Counted from the stretch's first letter, positions 15,395-24,711 are shown. The stretch is DNA of 64,000 nt from JAXLRU01 sp046330935 (GCA_046330935.1 JAXLRU010000006.1:383891-447890), one strand, 5' to 3'. The notes: generated by a model from the sequence alone, not told the origin. Made by a program: numbers and translations.

Positions 15395-17392
15395 TCAGGC
15401 GCAGGTCGCCGTCGGCACGGTGCTGTTGCCGTTCTTGTACAGCGTCACCCCGAAGCTGTTGCCGGAGCCGTTCGGCTTGGCGGTCAACGTGCCGGTGGTG
15501 CCGGTGACGCTGGCGTTCCAGCTGCTCTGGAGGCTCTGCCCGCTGCCGAGCCGGATGGTCACCGTCCACGCGCTCTTGCCGCTGACGGTGAAGGTGGTGT
15601 TGAACCGGTCGCTCCAGTCCTCGGCCTTGGTGACCGTGACCGAGCAGGTGCCCGACGTCGAGCCGCCGGTGCTGGTGGCGGTGGACGTCGACCCGCCGCC
15701 GGTCTGCCCGTTACCCGGCGCGACGGCCCGGCCGGTGCTGGGCGAGATCTGACCGGTGCACAGGCCCCGCGAGCGCAGGTCCTGCAGGATGCCCGGCAGC
15801 GCCTGCTGGGTGGCCGCCGGCCAGTCGTGCATGAGGATGATCTGGCCGTTGGTCAGGCGCGCGGCGGCGGAGCGGATCGCGCTGGCCGTGGCGTTGTTCC
15901 AGTCCTGCGAGTCGACGTCCCAGATGATCTCGCGCAGCCCGAGCGAGGACTCCACCGACTTCAGCGTCGCGTTGGACTCGCCGTAGGGCGGGCGGAACAG
16001 GGTGGGCGTGACCCCGGCGGTCTGCTGGATCACCGTCTGGCTGCGCGACAGCTGCGACTGGATCTCCGACTGGCTCAGGTTCACCAGGTGCGGGTGGTCC
16101 CAGCTGTGGTTGCCGATCTGCAGGCCGGCGTTCTTGTACGCCTGCATCAGCGACGGGTTCGCCGAGGCGTTGGAGCCGGTCGGGAAGACCGTGCCCGTGG
16201 CACCGTACTGCTTCAGGGTGCTGATCAGCTGGTTGCTGGTGGCGGGGGTCGGACCGTCGTCCCAGGTGAGGCCCACGTAACCGTTGGGGCAGCTCGTCGC
16301 GGTGCTCGTGGGCTGGCTCGACGACGTGGACGTCGACGAGGAGCTCGACGACGACGTCGCGGTGGACGTCGTGCCGCCGGCGCTGCAGGTGGCCGTCGGC
16401 AGCGCCGTGTTGCCATTGGCGTAGAGCGTCAGCCCGAAGCTGTTGCCCGACCCGTTCGGCTTGGCCGTAAGCGTGCCGGACGTGCCGGTGACCGCGGCGT
16501 TCCAGCTGCTCTGCAGCGTCTGCCCGCTGCCCAGCCGGACCCCGACGGTCCAGTTGCTGGAGCCCGTCACGTCGAGCTTCACGTTGAACCGGTCGGTCCA
16601 CGACTCCGCGCGGGTGACCGCGACGGAGCAGCCGCCGGTACCGCCCGTCGAGGTGGGGGTGGACGACGTCGACGTCGGGGTGGACGTCGTGCCGCCGCCG
16701 GAGCCCTCGCTCACGGTGATGTTCGAGGAGACCGAGCTCTGGTAACCCTCGGTGGCCATGATCTGGTAGTAGTGGTTGCCCAGGTTCAGGCCCGCGTTCT
16801 TCCAGGCGTTGAAGTGGTTGGCGACGGTGATCGTGCCGCCCGTGCGCTTCTGCTGACGCACGCTCCAGTACTGGTAGAACGTCTGCGTCCCGTCGATCGA
16901 CGGCTGGTTCACCCGCTGGCTGCGCAGGATGTCGTAGGTCCCGCCGTCGGTGGTCACAGTGCCGAGCTTCGTGGCCCCGGAGCTGGGGTTGTAGTTCCCG
17001 AAGTTCTCGACGACGTAGTACTCGACGAGCGGGCTACGGGTCCAGCCGTACAGCGCGAGGTAGCAGTTGCCACCGCAGTTGAACGTGCCGGAGTAGTTCA
17101 CCGTGTGCGCCGAGCCCGGGTTCCAGCCCTTGCCGACCACCGAGTTGTTGATGTTGGACATCGAGACGCTGTAGTTGCCCGCGTCACCCAACGTCATCGT
17201 GACGTTGCCGTTGTCCTTCCAGAACGAGTAGAAGAACCCGTTGTGGGTGCTCTCCTGGTTGGTGGTCACCGTGACGGCCGCCTGCGCGGACTGGGGCACG
17301 AGGGCCGAGGCCGCCACGGCGCCGGCGGCGGCCAGGGCGAGCGCGAGGCGACGGCGCCGGCTGCCACCGGCCACGCCGAGGATGTTTCTCAT
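15395..17392 (-). CDS. xynD: Bifunctional xylanase/acetylxylan esterase, GH11-CBM2-NodB(CE4)-CBM2
   Basis: 665 residues from ATG 17392, with GAGGAGGAAG upstream. Residues 1-38 are a secretion signal. The GH11 xylanase (about 39-235) has the catalytic Glu motifs 'PLVEYYVVENFGNYNPS' and 'YQIMATEGYQSS'. Two CBM2 modules (about 255-345 and 580-665) carry flanking Cys and Trp. Between them a NodB/CE4 deacetylase has 'TWDDGP' (usual F replaced by W), 'GNHSWDH', 'RPPYGE' and 'ILMHDW', so the metal-binding and catalytic residues are present. Ser/Thr linkers join the modules. It should cut xylan and remove acetyl groups outside the cell. The domain order equals Cellulomonas fimi XynD. Confidence 0.93.
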   Translation of the reverse strand: MRNILGVAGGSRRRRLALALAAAGAVAASALVPQSAQAAVTVTTNQESTHNGFFYSFWKDNGNVTMTLGDAGNYSVSMSNINNSVVGKGWNPGSAHTVNYSGTFNCGGNCYLALYGWTRSPLVEYYVVENFGNYNPSSGATKLGTVTTDGGTYDILRSQRVNQPSIDGTQTFYQYWSVRQQKRTGGTITVANHFNAWKNAGLNLGNHYYQIMATEGYQSSVSSNITVSEGSGGGTTSTPTSTSSTPTSTGGTGGCSVAVTRAESWTDRFNVKLDVTGSSNWTVGVRLGSGQTLQSSWNAAVTGTSGTLTAKPNGSGNSFGLTLYANGNTALPTATCSAGGTTSTATSSSSSSSTSTSSSQPTSTATSCPNGYVGLTWDDGPTPATSNQLISTLKQYGATGTVFPTGSNASANPSLMQAYKNAGLQIGNHSWDHPHLVNLSQSEIQSQLSRSQTVIQQTAGVTPTLFRPPYGESNATLKSVESSLGLREIIWDVDSQDWNNATASAIRSAAARLTNGQIILMHDWPAATQQALPGILQDLRSRGLCTGQISPSTGRAVAPGNGQTGGGSTSTATSTGGSTSGTCSVTVTKAEDWSDRFNTTFTVSGKSAWTVTIRLGSGQSLQSSWNASVTGTTGTLTAKPNGSGNSFGVTLYKNGNSTVPTATCA

Positions 17393-17485
17393 GAAGGGCT
17401 TCCTCCTCGTTGAGGTCGCGTTCCAGCGCCACAGCCGATCCGGTTCAGCGGCTGCGGTGCGAGGTCCGGGCCAGAGACGGAAAAG

Positions 17486-17494
17486 CTTTCGCAA
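17486..17494 (-). promoter_or_regulatory. Candidate operator core TTGCGAAAG upstream of xynD
   Basis: TTGCGAAAG (minus strand) lies about 95 bp before the xynD start. The same 9-mer occurs on the plus strand at 36564-36572, about 85 bp before the third LPMO gene. A shared position relative to two polysaccharide-degrading genes is what one expects of a sugar-responsive repressor site, but two copies of 9 bp are weak evidence. Confidence 0.3.
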
Positions 17495-17629
17495 CGAATC
17501 CATCTGACCAGGGGACGCCAGTGTTCGTGTGAGCTACGGCACTGTCAACGCCGCACGTCACCCGAGCGGGCGACCGGCGGCCCGCCGAACGGCGCAACCC
17601 CCACTGAGCTGCACTAACGCGAGGGCACG

Positions 17630-17643
17630 CGAACGATCGTTCG
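17630..17643. promoter_or_regulatory. 14-bp perfect palindrome, possible operator
   Basis: CGAACGATCGTTCG is a perfect palindrome in the 370-bp gap between xynD and the RTX-like gene. It is followed by two direct TTCGGAA repeats (17640-17655). Such palindromes are typical of TetR- or LacI-type sites; which gene it would control is not clear. Confidence 0.3.
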
Positions 17644-17701
17644 GAAGTTTCGGAACCGTTCGTCGCAACCGGACGATCAATCGGTTCAGGCGGCACTGAT
17701 C

Positions 17702-17745
17702 GAAAAAGGCCCCTCCCCCGCGGTCGCCACCGCGCGGGAAGGGCC
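17702..17745 (-). terminator. Rho-independent terminator after the RTX-like gene
   Basis: On the minus strand, GGGCCCTTCCCGCGCGG pairs with CCGCGGGGGAGGGGCC around a GCGA-containing loop, followed by TTTTTC at 17702-17707. It begins about 20 bp after the stop of the gene at 17764. This is the clearest U-tract terminator in the first third of the window. Confidence 0.8.
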
Positions 17746-17763
17746 CTGCAAACCTCGCGAGGA

Positions 17764-19926
17764 TCAGCTCCCCGACACCCAGGTGATCTTCTCGCACGTC
17801 ACCTTGTCGCCGACGTCCGCGCGGCAGGTGTCCGATCCCCCGCCACCCTCGACGACGTCGTTGCCCGCGATCCCGTCGACGGCGTCGATCACGTCGTCCC
17901 CGCCTCCGCCGCGCAGCACGTTGGCCACCGCGCTGCCTGTCAACCGGTCGGGACCGCGGTCGCCCTGCGCCTGCTCCACGTTCGGGAACCGGCCCGAGGA
18001 CAGGTCGATCGTGGCGCCCTCCCCCTTGGGCGAGGACACGCGCAGGCGGTCGGAACCGGGACCACCGTCGAAGGGCCCGGACGCGCGGGCCTGCGACGGG
18101 TCGACCCAGATGACGTCGTTGCCCGCACCCGCGTCGAGACCCGCCCACGTCGGGCCGAACGTGTCCGCCTTGGCGCTGCCCACGATCCGCGACAGCGGGG
18201 AGACCGACCAGGGGTTGCGCAGCTGGTCGGTGCCCCAGCCCACGATCTGGGCGCCGTCGGCCGTCCGCGTCGTCCTGATCCCCTTCGGCGAGCCGCTGTA
18301 GTCGAGCAGCGCCGCGCCTGCGATGACGTCGTCGCCCGCGCCCGGCACCATCCGGCGCAGCGGGCCCAGCTCGAGAGCGGGCCCGCACAGGACGTCGTCA
18401 CGGGGAGTCCCGTTCACGACGTCGGCGTCCGACGTCCCCGTGACCGTGCACGCGTCGCCGTCGACGGTGCCCGCGTCGCTTCCCGACTGGTCCCACGCCG
18501 TGCCGGCGACGCCGTCGGCGAGGATCCGGTACTCGAAGGCCGCCGCGCCCGGCACCGTCGTGCCCCAGTACAGGGCCACCGCCCCCTGGGCGCCCGCCGG
18601 GACCGAGCCGATCGTGCAGGTGAACGTGGTGTCCCGGTCGGCCTTGCCGGGCGTCACGGTGCACGGCGACGTCGACGTGAACCGCAGCCAGCCCCGGGGT
18701 GCGCTCACCTTGCCGACGATCCGCACGTTCGTCGCCGCAGCGGTGCCCCGGTTGGCCCACATCAGCGAGTCGCCGCGGGCGGTGCCGGCCAGCGGCAGTG
18801 TGGCTGCCCCCGGGAGCAGGCGGTTGTCGTCGACGAGGGTCAGGACCGGCGCCGCCGCGTCGTCCTCCTCGACCGTGCCGGTGAACACGGCGGGCAGCAG
18901 CATCGGCGGCGTGCCGGCCTCGGGCCGCAGGTTCCAGGCGTAGGTGCGGTCGCGACCGGGCGCGGTGTTTCCCTCCGAGATCGCGCTGAAGGCGCGGCTG
19001 GTCTCCCCGGCGGGGATCGTCACCGACCACTCCGGCCACGTCGGCGACAGGTGCAGGGCGACGTCGCGGTCCACGGGCCGGTCCAGAGTGATCACCGACG
19101 ACAGAGGACGCGTCCAGTCACCCTCGTCGACCGTCCAGTCGGCGATGCTGACCCGGTAAGGCCGCGCCGCCGCGGACCCCCAGACGGTCGCCGTCAGCAC
19201 CGGTTCCGCCCCGGGGATCGAGAAGGCGACGTCGACGTCGTGGGCCGCGGCGTCCGTGAAGGCACCGGCGGGCACCGGGATCGTGCCGCGGGCGATGGTC
19301 GACCCCGCCGGGACGGCCAGCGTGACGGGCGCCGCGTCACCGCCCGGCCAGTGCGCCACGGCGCTCACCGTCGTCGCCACCTCGCTCGCACCCGACAGCG
19401 CGACCGCGACGGGCAGGCCCGCCCCCGCCCCCACGACCGCGGTGCCCACGAACGGCGTGACAGTGGGCGCCGGCGTGAACGAGTGGGACGCCGTCGGCCC
19501 GGCCTTGCCCTGGGCGACGAACCGGGCGGTCACGGTGTAGCGGTGGCCGAGGCGCAGCTGCTCCAGGGGGATCTCGCCGGTGAGCCACGGGTCGCGGACC
19601 ACGCGCCGGACCGGGCCCTCGCCGTCGGAGATGTCGACGACGATCTCGTCGGCGCCGTCGAAGGGCGCATCCGCCGGCCACGACCAGAACAGGATCCCGC
19701 GCGAGCCCTCGACCCCGCTCGTGATCACCGGCGCGAACGCGGGCGCCGCACCCGGACCGGTCGGGGACGGCGTGGGCGTGCTCGAGCGGGACGGCGTGGG
19801 CGTGGCCGAGCGGGACGGCGACGGCGTGCCCGCCGTGGCGGCACCGGCCGGCGCACCCGCCGATGCCAGGATCAGGGCCACGAGGGCCCCGGCCACCTGC
19901 ACGGCGACCTTCGAGCGAGCAGGCAT
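17764..19926 (-). CDS. Secreted RTX-like calcium-binding repeat protein
   Basis: 720 residues from ATG 19926, preceded by GGGGGAAGGAG. The signal peptide ends near 'APAGAATAG' and a Pro/Ser/Thr linker follows. The middle holds beta-sandwich segments, including 'DWTVDEGDWTRPLSSVITLD', reminiscent of Calx-beta domains. From about residue 510 come RTX/hemolysin-type motifs: 'GTSDADVVNGTPRDDVLCG', 'MVPGAGDDVIAG', 'GNDVIWVD', 'GGPGSDRL', 'RGGGGDDVID' and 'GNDVVEGGGGSDTC', which bind calcium in beta-rolls. No enzyme motif is seen and no type I secretion genes are nearby, so export is presumably by Sec. It is likely a calcium-stabilised surface or matrix protein. Confidence 0.8.
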   Translation of the reverse strand: MPARSKVAVQVAGALVALILASAGAPAGAATAGTPSPSRSATPTPSRSSTPTPSPTGPGAAPAFAPVITSGVEGSRGILFWSWPADAPFDGADEIVVDISDGEGPVRRVVRDPWLTGEIPLEQLRLGHRYTVTARFVAQGKAGPTASHSFTPAPTVTPFVGTAVVGAGAGLPVAVALSGASEVATTVSAVAHWPGGDAAPVTLAVPAGSTIARGTIPVPAGAFTDAAAHDVDVAFSIPGAEPVLTATVWGSAAARPYRVSIADWTVDEGDWTRPLSSVITLDRPVDRDVALHLSPTWPEWSVTIPAGETSRAFSAISEGNTAPGRDRTYAWNLRPEAGTPPMLLPAVFTGTVEEDDAAAPVLTLVDDNRLLPGAATLPLAGTARGDSLMWANRGTAAATNVRIVGKVSAPRGWLRFTSTSPCTVTPGKADRDTTFTCTIGSVPAGAQGAVALYWGTTVPGAAAFEYRILADGVAGTAWDQSGSDAGTVDGDACTVTGTSDADVVNGTPRDDVLCGPALELGPLRRMVPGAGDDVIAGAALLDYSGSPKGIRTTRTADGAQIVGWGTDQLRNPWSVSPLSRIVGSAKADTFGPTWAGLDAGAGNDVIWVDPSQARASGPFDGGPGSDRLRVSSPKGEGATIDLSSGRFPNVEQAQGDRGPDRLTGSAVANVLRGGGGDDVIDAVDGIAGNDVVEGGGGSDTCRADVGDKVTCEKITWVSGS

Positions 19927-20133
19927 GACCGACTCCTTCCCCCGTGGCCGCGGCGGCGTTCGCCCCGACCTCGGCGTGCACATTACGACTGCGGCCGCCA
20001 CCGACACGCCCGGCGTGGCGGACGTGCGCCGAACGGCCCAGCCCCTCGGCGGCCTCGTCCCGCCGCTTGACACCCCGGTCGCACCCGGCGAACGTGGCCG
20101 CCGCAGAGCAGGACGCGGATCAAGGGAGCCCAC

Positions 20134-21308
20134 GTGGACCGCCGACGCCCCCCAGCCCCCCTCCGAGCCGCCTCCGCGCGCCGAGGACGTGGCACCTCGC
20201 GCCGAGTCAACCTTGCCGTCATCGCCGTCACCGGCGTCGCCGCCATGCTCGCGACCTCGTTGCCGCCCGCGGCGACCACGGGCAAGCTGACCTGGCGCAG
20301 CGCCGACGTGTCCTCCCGCAGCGCAGCCTCGACCTCGGCGTCACGTACTACGACGCCAAGGGCAAGGCGAAGGACCCGCTCGCCATCCTCAAGCAGCGCG
20401 GCGTCAACTACGCCCGCCTGCGCGTCTGGCACACGACGCCGTCCGGCGACAACACCAAGGCCGCCGTGCTGAAGCAGGCCAAGGCGGTCAAGGCCCGCGG
20501 CATGAAGCTCATGATCGACTTCCACTACTCCGACACGTGGGCCGATCCCGGGCACCAGAGCCCGCCCGCCGCATGGGCGGGCCACAGCCTCGCCCAGCTG
20601 CAGCAGGACGTCTACGCCCACACCTACGACGTCTGCACCGCGCTGAAGCAGCAGGGCACCACGCCCGACTCGGTGCAGATCGGCAACGAGATCAACGTGG
20701 GCATGATGTGGGACCGCGGCAAGGTCGTGAACAACGACTTCGCCCCCCTGGCCTCCCTGCTCAAGCAGGGGTACGCGGCCGTGAAGGCGTGCAACAAGAC
20801 CACCAAGGTGATCATCCACACGGCCAACGCCGACAACCTCGACCACGCCCGCTGGTTCTACGACGGCATCCGCGCCCAGGGCGTGACCTGGGACGTCACC
20901 GGGCTGTCCTATTACTGCACCTGGCACGGCCCGCTGTCGTCCCTGTGGAACGTGATCACCGACGCCAAGGCGCGCTACGGCAAGCCCGTCGTCGTCGTCG
21001 AGACCGCCTACCCCTTCACCTCCGCGAACGCCGACTCCGAGCCCAACGCGATCGACGGCAGCGCCGCGACCCTCTGCGACGGGATCCCCGCCACCTGGGA
21101 GGGGCAGGCGCAGAACTTCGAGTGGGTGCAGAACACCGCGCGCGACGCGGGCGCGCTCGGCGTCTTCTACTGGGAGCCGACCTGGATCGCGACCAAGGGC
21201 AACGGCTGGGACCCGGCGAACCGCGAGGGCACCGGCGACGGCTGGGACAACATGGCCGTGTTCGACTGGTCCGGCCACCTCAACCCGTCGATCCGGTGGA
21301 AGCCCTGA
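20134..21308 (+). pseudogene. GH53 arabinogalactan endo-beta-1,4-galactanase, frameshifted near its N-terminus
   Basis: The GTG at 20134 (AAGGGAG upstream) opens a frame encoding a signal peptide ('NLAVIAVTGVAAMLATSLPP') and 'LTWRSADVSS', the usual GH53 beginning. At 20317-20318 the frame changes: after TCCTCC the sequence reads CG where family members normally have a full codon before 'QRSLDLG'. The +1-base frame then encodes 'LDLGVTYYDAKG' through a complete GH53 barrel with catalytic Glu in 'IGNEINVGM' and 'VVVVETAYPF', ending at 21308. A single-base loss therefore separates signal and enzyme. If real, the enzyme is lost; a sequencing error is also possible. Confidence 0.8.
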
Positions 21309-21326
21309 CGCGCCAGGGCCGCGCGC

Positions 21327-21941
21327 TCAGCGGGCGGACCACACCGCCAGCTCGACCTCGCCGGGACCGTCGTCCCAGGCCCCGAGCAACCGAACGGGCG
21401 CCTCGACCGAGGCGCCGGCAAGCACCCGGTGCAGCCGCAGCTCGCCGAGATCGGTGACCACCACGGTGTCGGGGGCGTGCTCGCGCACCCCGACCAGGGC
21501 CGCGGCGGGCGCGGACCCCGAACCGGTGCCGCGGACCGTCGCCGTCGGGGTCCGCGGCACACGCCCCTCGCCCGTGTCGACCACCTCCTCGGCGCCCGTG
21601 CCCCCGCCACAGGCCGTGGCCACGGCCACGGCGACCCATGCCGGGTCGGTGCAGGCGTCGTAGACCCAGCGGTGCCCCAGAACCGAGTGCTCCATCGTGC
21701 CCACGAGCGCCGCGCCCGACAGGGCCTCGGCGCGGTAGGTCAGCGGCACCTGGAGCACGACGCCGTCGCCGGGAGTGACCAGCAGAGTCTCCATGCCGAC
21801 CTCCCCGTCCGGGTCGTCGAACCGGAACGACCCCACCTGCTGCAGGGAGCCGACCGTCCCCGCCCAGGGGCGCGTCGGCAGCCACTGCTGGAGGAGGTCG
21901 AGCTTGGTGGGGGTCAGCGTCGCGCGGTGGAGGAGTGCCAT
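21327..21941 (-). CDS. Stand-alone maltokinase N-terminal cap-like protein
   Basis: 204 residues from ATG 21941. The opening 'HRATLTPTKLDLLQQWLPTR' and the following 'FRFDDPDGEVGMETLLV', 'VPLTYRAEAL' and 'GTMEHSVLGHRWVYDACTDP' match the N-terminal cap-like domain of actinobacterial maltokinases (Pep2/Mak), which phosphorylate maltose. The kinase domain itself is absent, and the protein has normal length for stand-alone cap proteins annotated in Actinobacteria. It may bind a sugar or a kinase; the role is unproven. It follows closely on the convergent GH53 gene and lies 9 bp after a lipoprotein gene on the same strand. Confidence 0.75.
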   Translation of the reverse strand: MALLHRATLTPTKLDLLQQWLPTRPWAGTVGSLQQVGSFRFDDPDGEVGMETLLVTPGDGVVLQVPLTYRAEALSGAALVGTMEHSVLGHRWVYDACTDPAWVAVAVATACGGGTGAEEVVDTGEGRVPRTPTATVRGTGSGSAPAAALVGVREHAPDTVVVTDLGELRLHRVLAGASVEAPVRLLGAWDDGPGEVELAVWSAR

Positions 21942-21950
21942 GACGGCACC

Positions 21951-22802
21951 CTAGGACCCCGACGTGACGGCGAGCGTGGACGGCGCGGCCGCCCAGCGAT
22001 CGTCGAGACGGACGCCGACGGTGCGCTCGATCAGCCCTGCCGCGGGGACGTCCAGGTTGCCCTCGTGCTGGGCGGCGATCGTGAGTTCGCCCAGCGCGTC
22101 GGCGTCGAGCGCTCCGGGGCGGGCGCCGCGGCGGTCGGAAGTGTCGGGCAGGATCCCCGGATCGAGGTTGACGAGGACGACGCCGTCCCGGGCCAGGGCC
22201 AGCCGCGCCTGGTCGTCGACGTCTCGCGTGTAGGCCATGGCCGTCCCCCCGCCCCTGGTCAACGCCACCAGGGTCGCGTCGGCGATGCAGCGGCGGCCCG
22301 CTGCCTGCCACACCGTCCACGCCCCCGACTGCTCGGCCACGCGGTAGCGGGCGGGCCCCCGGTCGTCGACCCCCGGGGTCGCCGCCGGCAGCTCCTCGGC
22401 GCCGGCGCGGAACGCCTCGCCGTCGCGGGCCTCGTCGTAGGAGCGCGCTGCGGCGGCGTCGGCGCCCAGGCGCGACAGCACCTCGGCGAGACCGTAGGCG
22501 GGGCGAGGCCGGACGGCGACCACGCAGTAGGCGGGCCCCAGCGCCGCGCGCCCGCCCGGCCCCAGCGCAAAGGGGCTGGTGGGTGTGGGTGGCGGCGTGC
22601 GCGGCCCCGACGGCGAGGCCGAGGACCCGCCGGCCCCCGATCCGCCGGCCCCCGGTCCGCTGGCCCCCGGGCCGGCCGCGACGGGCGGGGTCGACGCGTC
22701 CGGTGCGGGGCCGGGCGAGGAGCACGCGGCCAGGCCCGCGCAGACGCACGCCAGGACCAGCAGGCGCAGCCGGACCAGGGGGGCGGGGCGGGGCTCGATC
22801 AC
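21951..22802 (-). CDS. Lipoprotein, function unknown (possibly DUF6461-like)
   Basis: 283 residues from ATG 22802. The signal peptide ends with lipobox LAAC and is followed by a long Gly/Ser/Pro spacer (to ~75), so the globular domain is held away from the membrane. That domain has 'YCVVAVRPRPAYGLAEVLSR', 'TRGGGTAMAYTRDVDDQARL' and 'DGVVLVNLDPGILPDTSDRR', a pattern that recalls DUF6461 proteins, though I am unsure. It shares a strand with the maltokinase-cap gene 9 bp downstream, suggesting one transcript. There is no catalytic motif. Confidence 0.65.
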   Translation of the reverse strand: MIEPRPAPLVRLRLLVLACVCAGLAACSSPGPAPDASTPPVAAGPGASGPGAGGSGAGGSSASPSGPRTPPPTPTSPFALGPGGRAALGPAYCVVAVRPRPAYGLAEVLSRLGADAAAARSYDEARDGEAFRAGAEELPAATPGVDDRGPARYRVAEQSGAWTVWQAAGRRCIADATLVALTRGGGTAMAYTRDVDDQARLALARDGVVLVNLDPGILPDTSDRRGARPGALDADALGELTIAAQHEGNLDVPAAGLIERTVGVRLDDRWAAAPSTLAVTSGS

Positions 22803-22832
22803 GGCGACATGCCTACCATCCGCCGCGACCGC

Positions 22833-23831
22833 TCACGCCTGTGCGCGGCGACGGACGATCTCCTCGGCCAGGGCGGGCAGGACGGTGAACAGGTCCCCCA
22901 CGACGCCGATGTCGGCGAGCTCGAAGATCGGCGCCTCCGGATCGGTGTTGACCGCGACGATCGTTCGGGACGCCTGCATGCCCGACCGGTGCTGGACCGC
23001 CCCCGAGATCCCCGCCGCCAGGTACAGGCGCGGCGCGACCTGCCGACCGGTCTGGCCGACCTGCTGGTCCCGCGGGGCCCACCCGGCCTCGACGACCGCC
23101 CGGGACACCCCGACCGCGCCGCCGAGCAGGTCGGCCAGGTGCTCGACGTGCGCGAGGTCGCCGTCGGTGCCGCGCCCCGCCGCCACCACCACGGCCGCCT
23201 CGCCGAGATCGGGCCGCTCGGAGACGGGCTTCGGCGAGCTGGCGACGACCCGGGCGCGGGCCGGCCCGGCCACGACCTTCGCGGGAACGGCCGTCACGGC
23301 GACGGTCACGCCCTCTGCCCGGGGGGCGGACAGCGGCGGCCCTTCGACCACCGAGGTGGCCGCCACGAGGACGGCGGGCCCCGCCGCGACGGCGACCTCC
23401 ACCTCCCAGGAGCCACCGAGGGCCAGGGTGCGGGCCACCACCGGCCACGACGGGTCCTCCCCCGGCAGGGCGGTCACGACGTCGGTCACGACGCCCGCCC
23501 CGGTACGAGCGGCGAGCCGTGCCGCGACCTCGCGCCCGTCGGCGTCCCCGGGGACGACCACCATCGGGTCGGCGCCACCGCGCGCGGCGATCGCCCCCTC
23601 GAGGGCCGCGAGCTCGACGGCGGCGAGGGGCACGCCCTCGGCCGCGTCCTGCGGCCCGACCGCGACCACCTCGTGGACGGCGGGCGGCCAGGTGAGCGCC
23701 GCGCAGGCGTCGGGACCGGCGACGACGACCGGCACGGGCCGCCCCACACCCGCCGCGAGCGCGATCGAGGCGAGCGCCTGGGCCGACAGGGCACCGGAGA
23801 CCGGGTGGACGAGGACCAGGACGTCGCTCAC
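22833..23831 (-). CDS. etfA: Electron transfer flavoprotein alpha subunit
   Basis: 332 residues from GTG 23831, overlapping the etfB stop by 4 bp. EtfA binds FAD and, with EtfB, carries electrons from dehydrogenases to the quinone pool. The C-terminal FAD domain is well conserved: 'VVVAAGRGTDGD', 'GVSRAVVEAGWAPRDQQVGQ', 'YLAAGISGAVQHRSGMQASR' and 'AVNTDPEAPIFELADIGVVG', all classic EtfA motifs. The nearby FAD-dependent amine-oxidoreductase-like gene (25396) is a plausible electron donor, but ETF commonly serves many acyl-CoA dehydrogenases. Confidence 0.93.
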   Translation of the reverse strand: MSDVLVLVHPVSGALSAQALASIALAAGVGRPVPVVVAGPDACAALTWPPAVHEVVAVGPQDAAEGVPLAAVELAALEGAIAARGGADPMVVVPGDADGREVAARLAARTGAGVVTDVVTALPGEDPSWPVVARTLALGGSWEVEVAVAAGPAVLVAATSVVEGPPLSAPRAEGVTVAVTAVPAKVVAGPARARVVASSPKPVSERPDLGEAAVVVAAGRGTDGDLAHVEHLADLLGGAVGVSRAVVEAGWAPRDQQVGQTGRQVAPRLYLAAGISGAVQHRSGMQASRTIVAVNTDPEAPIFELADIGVVGDLFTVLPALAEEIVRRRAQA

Positions 23832-24634
23832 AGCAGCTCCAACTCGTGCAGCAGGTCGGCGATGGCCGCGGGCGCCTCGGCCGGGGCGACCATGCGCCGC
23901 GACGCCGCGCGTGCCGGGAGCGGGCGGGCGCTGAGCACCCGGGTGCGCGCCCCCGCCTGGCCCACCAGGTCGGGGCTCACGAGGCCTCCCGCGCCCGTGA
24001 CCTCCTCGGGGCCCCACCGCTGCACCCGCTTCTTCTTCGCGGCCATGATCGTGCGGAACGACGGGTAGCGGGGCTCACCGCTGCGGTCGGTGACGCTGAG
24101 CACGACCGGGGCGCTCGCCTCCAGCGTCGCGACGGCGCCTCCGGCGTCGCGCTCGATGCGCAGCGTCCACGCCCCGTCGTGCCCCTCGGCCTCCACCTGG
24201 TCGGCCTGGGCGAGCAGCGCCCACCCCGACAGCTCCGCCACGGCGGCGGGCACCAGGCCGGTCGCCGCGTCGGTGGAGCTCATACCCGTCACGACGAGAT
24301 CGGGCCGCAGCCGCTCCAGGGCCGCCGCGAGCAGGCGCGCCGTCGCGAGGGCGTCGCCACCGGCGAGCGCGGGGTCGCACACGTGCAGGGCCTCGTCGGC
24401 GCCCATCTGCAGCGCGGTGCGCAGCGCCTGGGCGGCCTCCTCGGGCCCCACCGTCAGGGCGCGGACGCTCCCGCCGTGCTCCTCGACGAGGCGCAGCGCC
24501 ACCTCCACCGCGTACTCGTCGAGCTCGCTGAGCCGCCCCGTCTCGCCCGTGCGGTCCAGGCGCCACGCCTGTCCGCCGAGCGAACGCGGTTCCTGCGCAT
24601 CGGGTACGTACTTCACGAGCACCACGACGTCCAT
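23828..24634 (-). CDS. etfB: Electron transfer flavoprotein beta subunit
   Basis: 268 residues from ATG 24634, with GGAGGTGGT upstream; an earlier in-frame ATG at 24667 lacks this site. EtfB binds AMP and pairs with EtfA. It begins 'MDVVVLVKYVPDAQ', has 'LSELDEYAVEVALRL', 'TVGPEEAAQALRTALQMGAD' and 'RSGEPRYPSFRTIMAAKKK', the family signature near residues 185-205. The gene overlaps etfA (GTGA), so the two are co-translated. The cupin regulator at 24712 is transcribed divergently from a 77-bp gap that should hold both promoters. Confidence 0.93.
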   Translation of the reverse strand: MDVVVLVKYVPDAQEPRSLGGQAWRLDRTGETGRLSELDEYAVEVALRLVEEHGGSVRALTVGPEEAAQALRTALQMGADEALHVCDPALAGGDALATARLLAAALERLRPDLVVTGMSSTDAATGLVPAAVAELSGWALLAQADQVEAEGHDGAWTLRIERDAGGAVATLEASAPVVLSVTDRSGEPRYPSFRTIMAAKKKRVQRWGPEEVTGAGGLVSPDLVGQAGARTRVLSARPLPARAASRRMVAPAEAPAAIADLLHELELL

Positions 24635-24711
24635 GACCACCTCCGCTGCCCCTGTGTCGCGTCCCATGGTGCCCGCCCCCGCCGGGCCTGCGGCTGGCTA
24701 CCCTGGCCGAC

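Noticed and set aside
15323..17413. A 696-residue plus-strand frame opposite xynD.
   Set aside because: The sequence is an Arg/Ala/Gly-rich mirror of a gene with clear GH11, NodB and CBM2 motifs.
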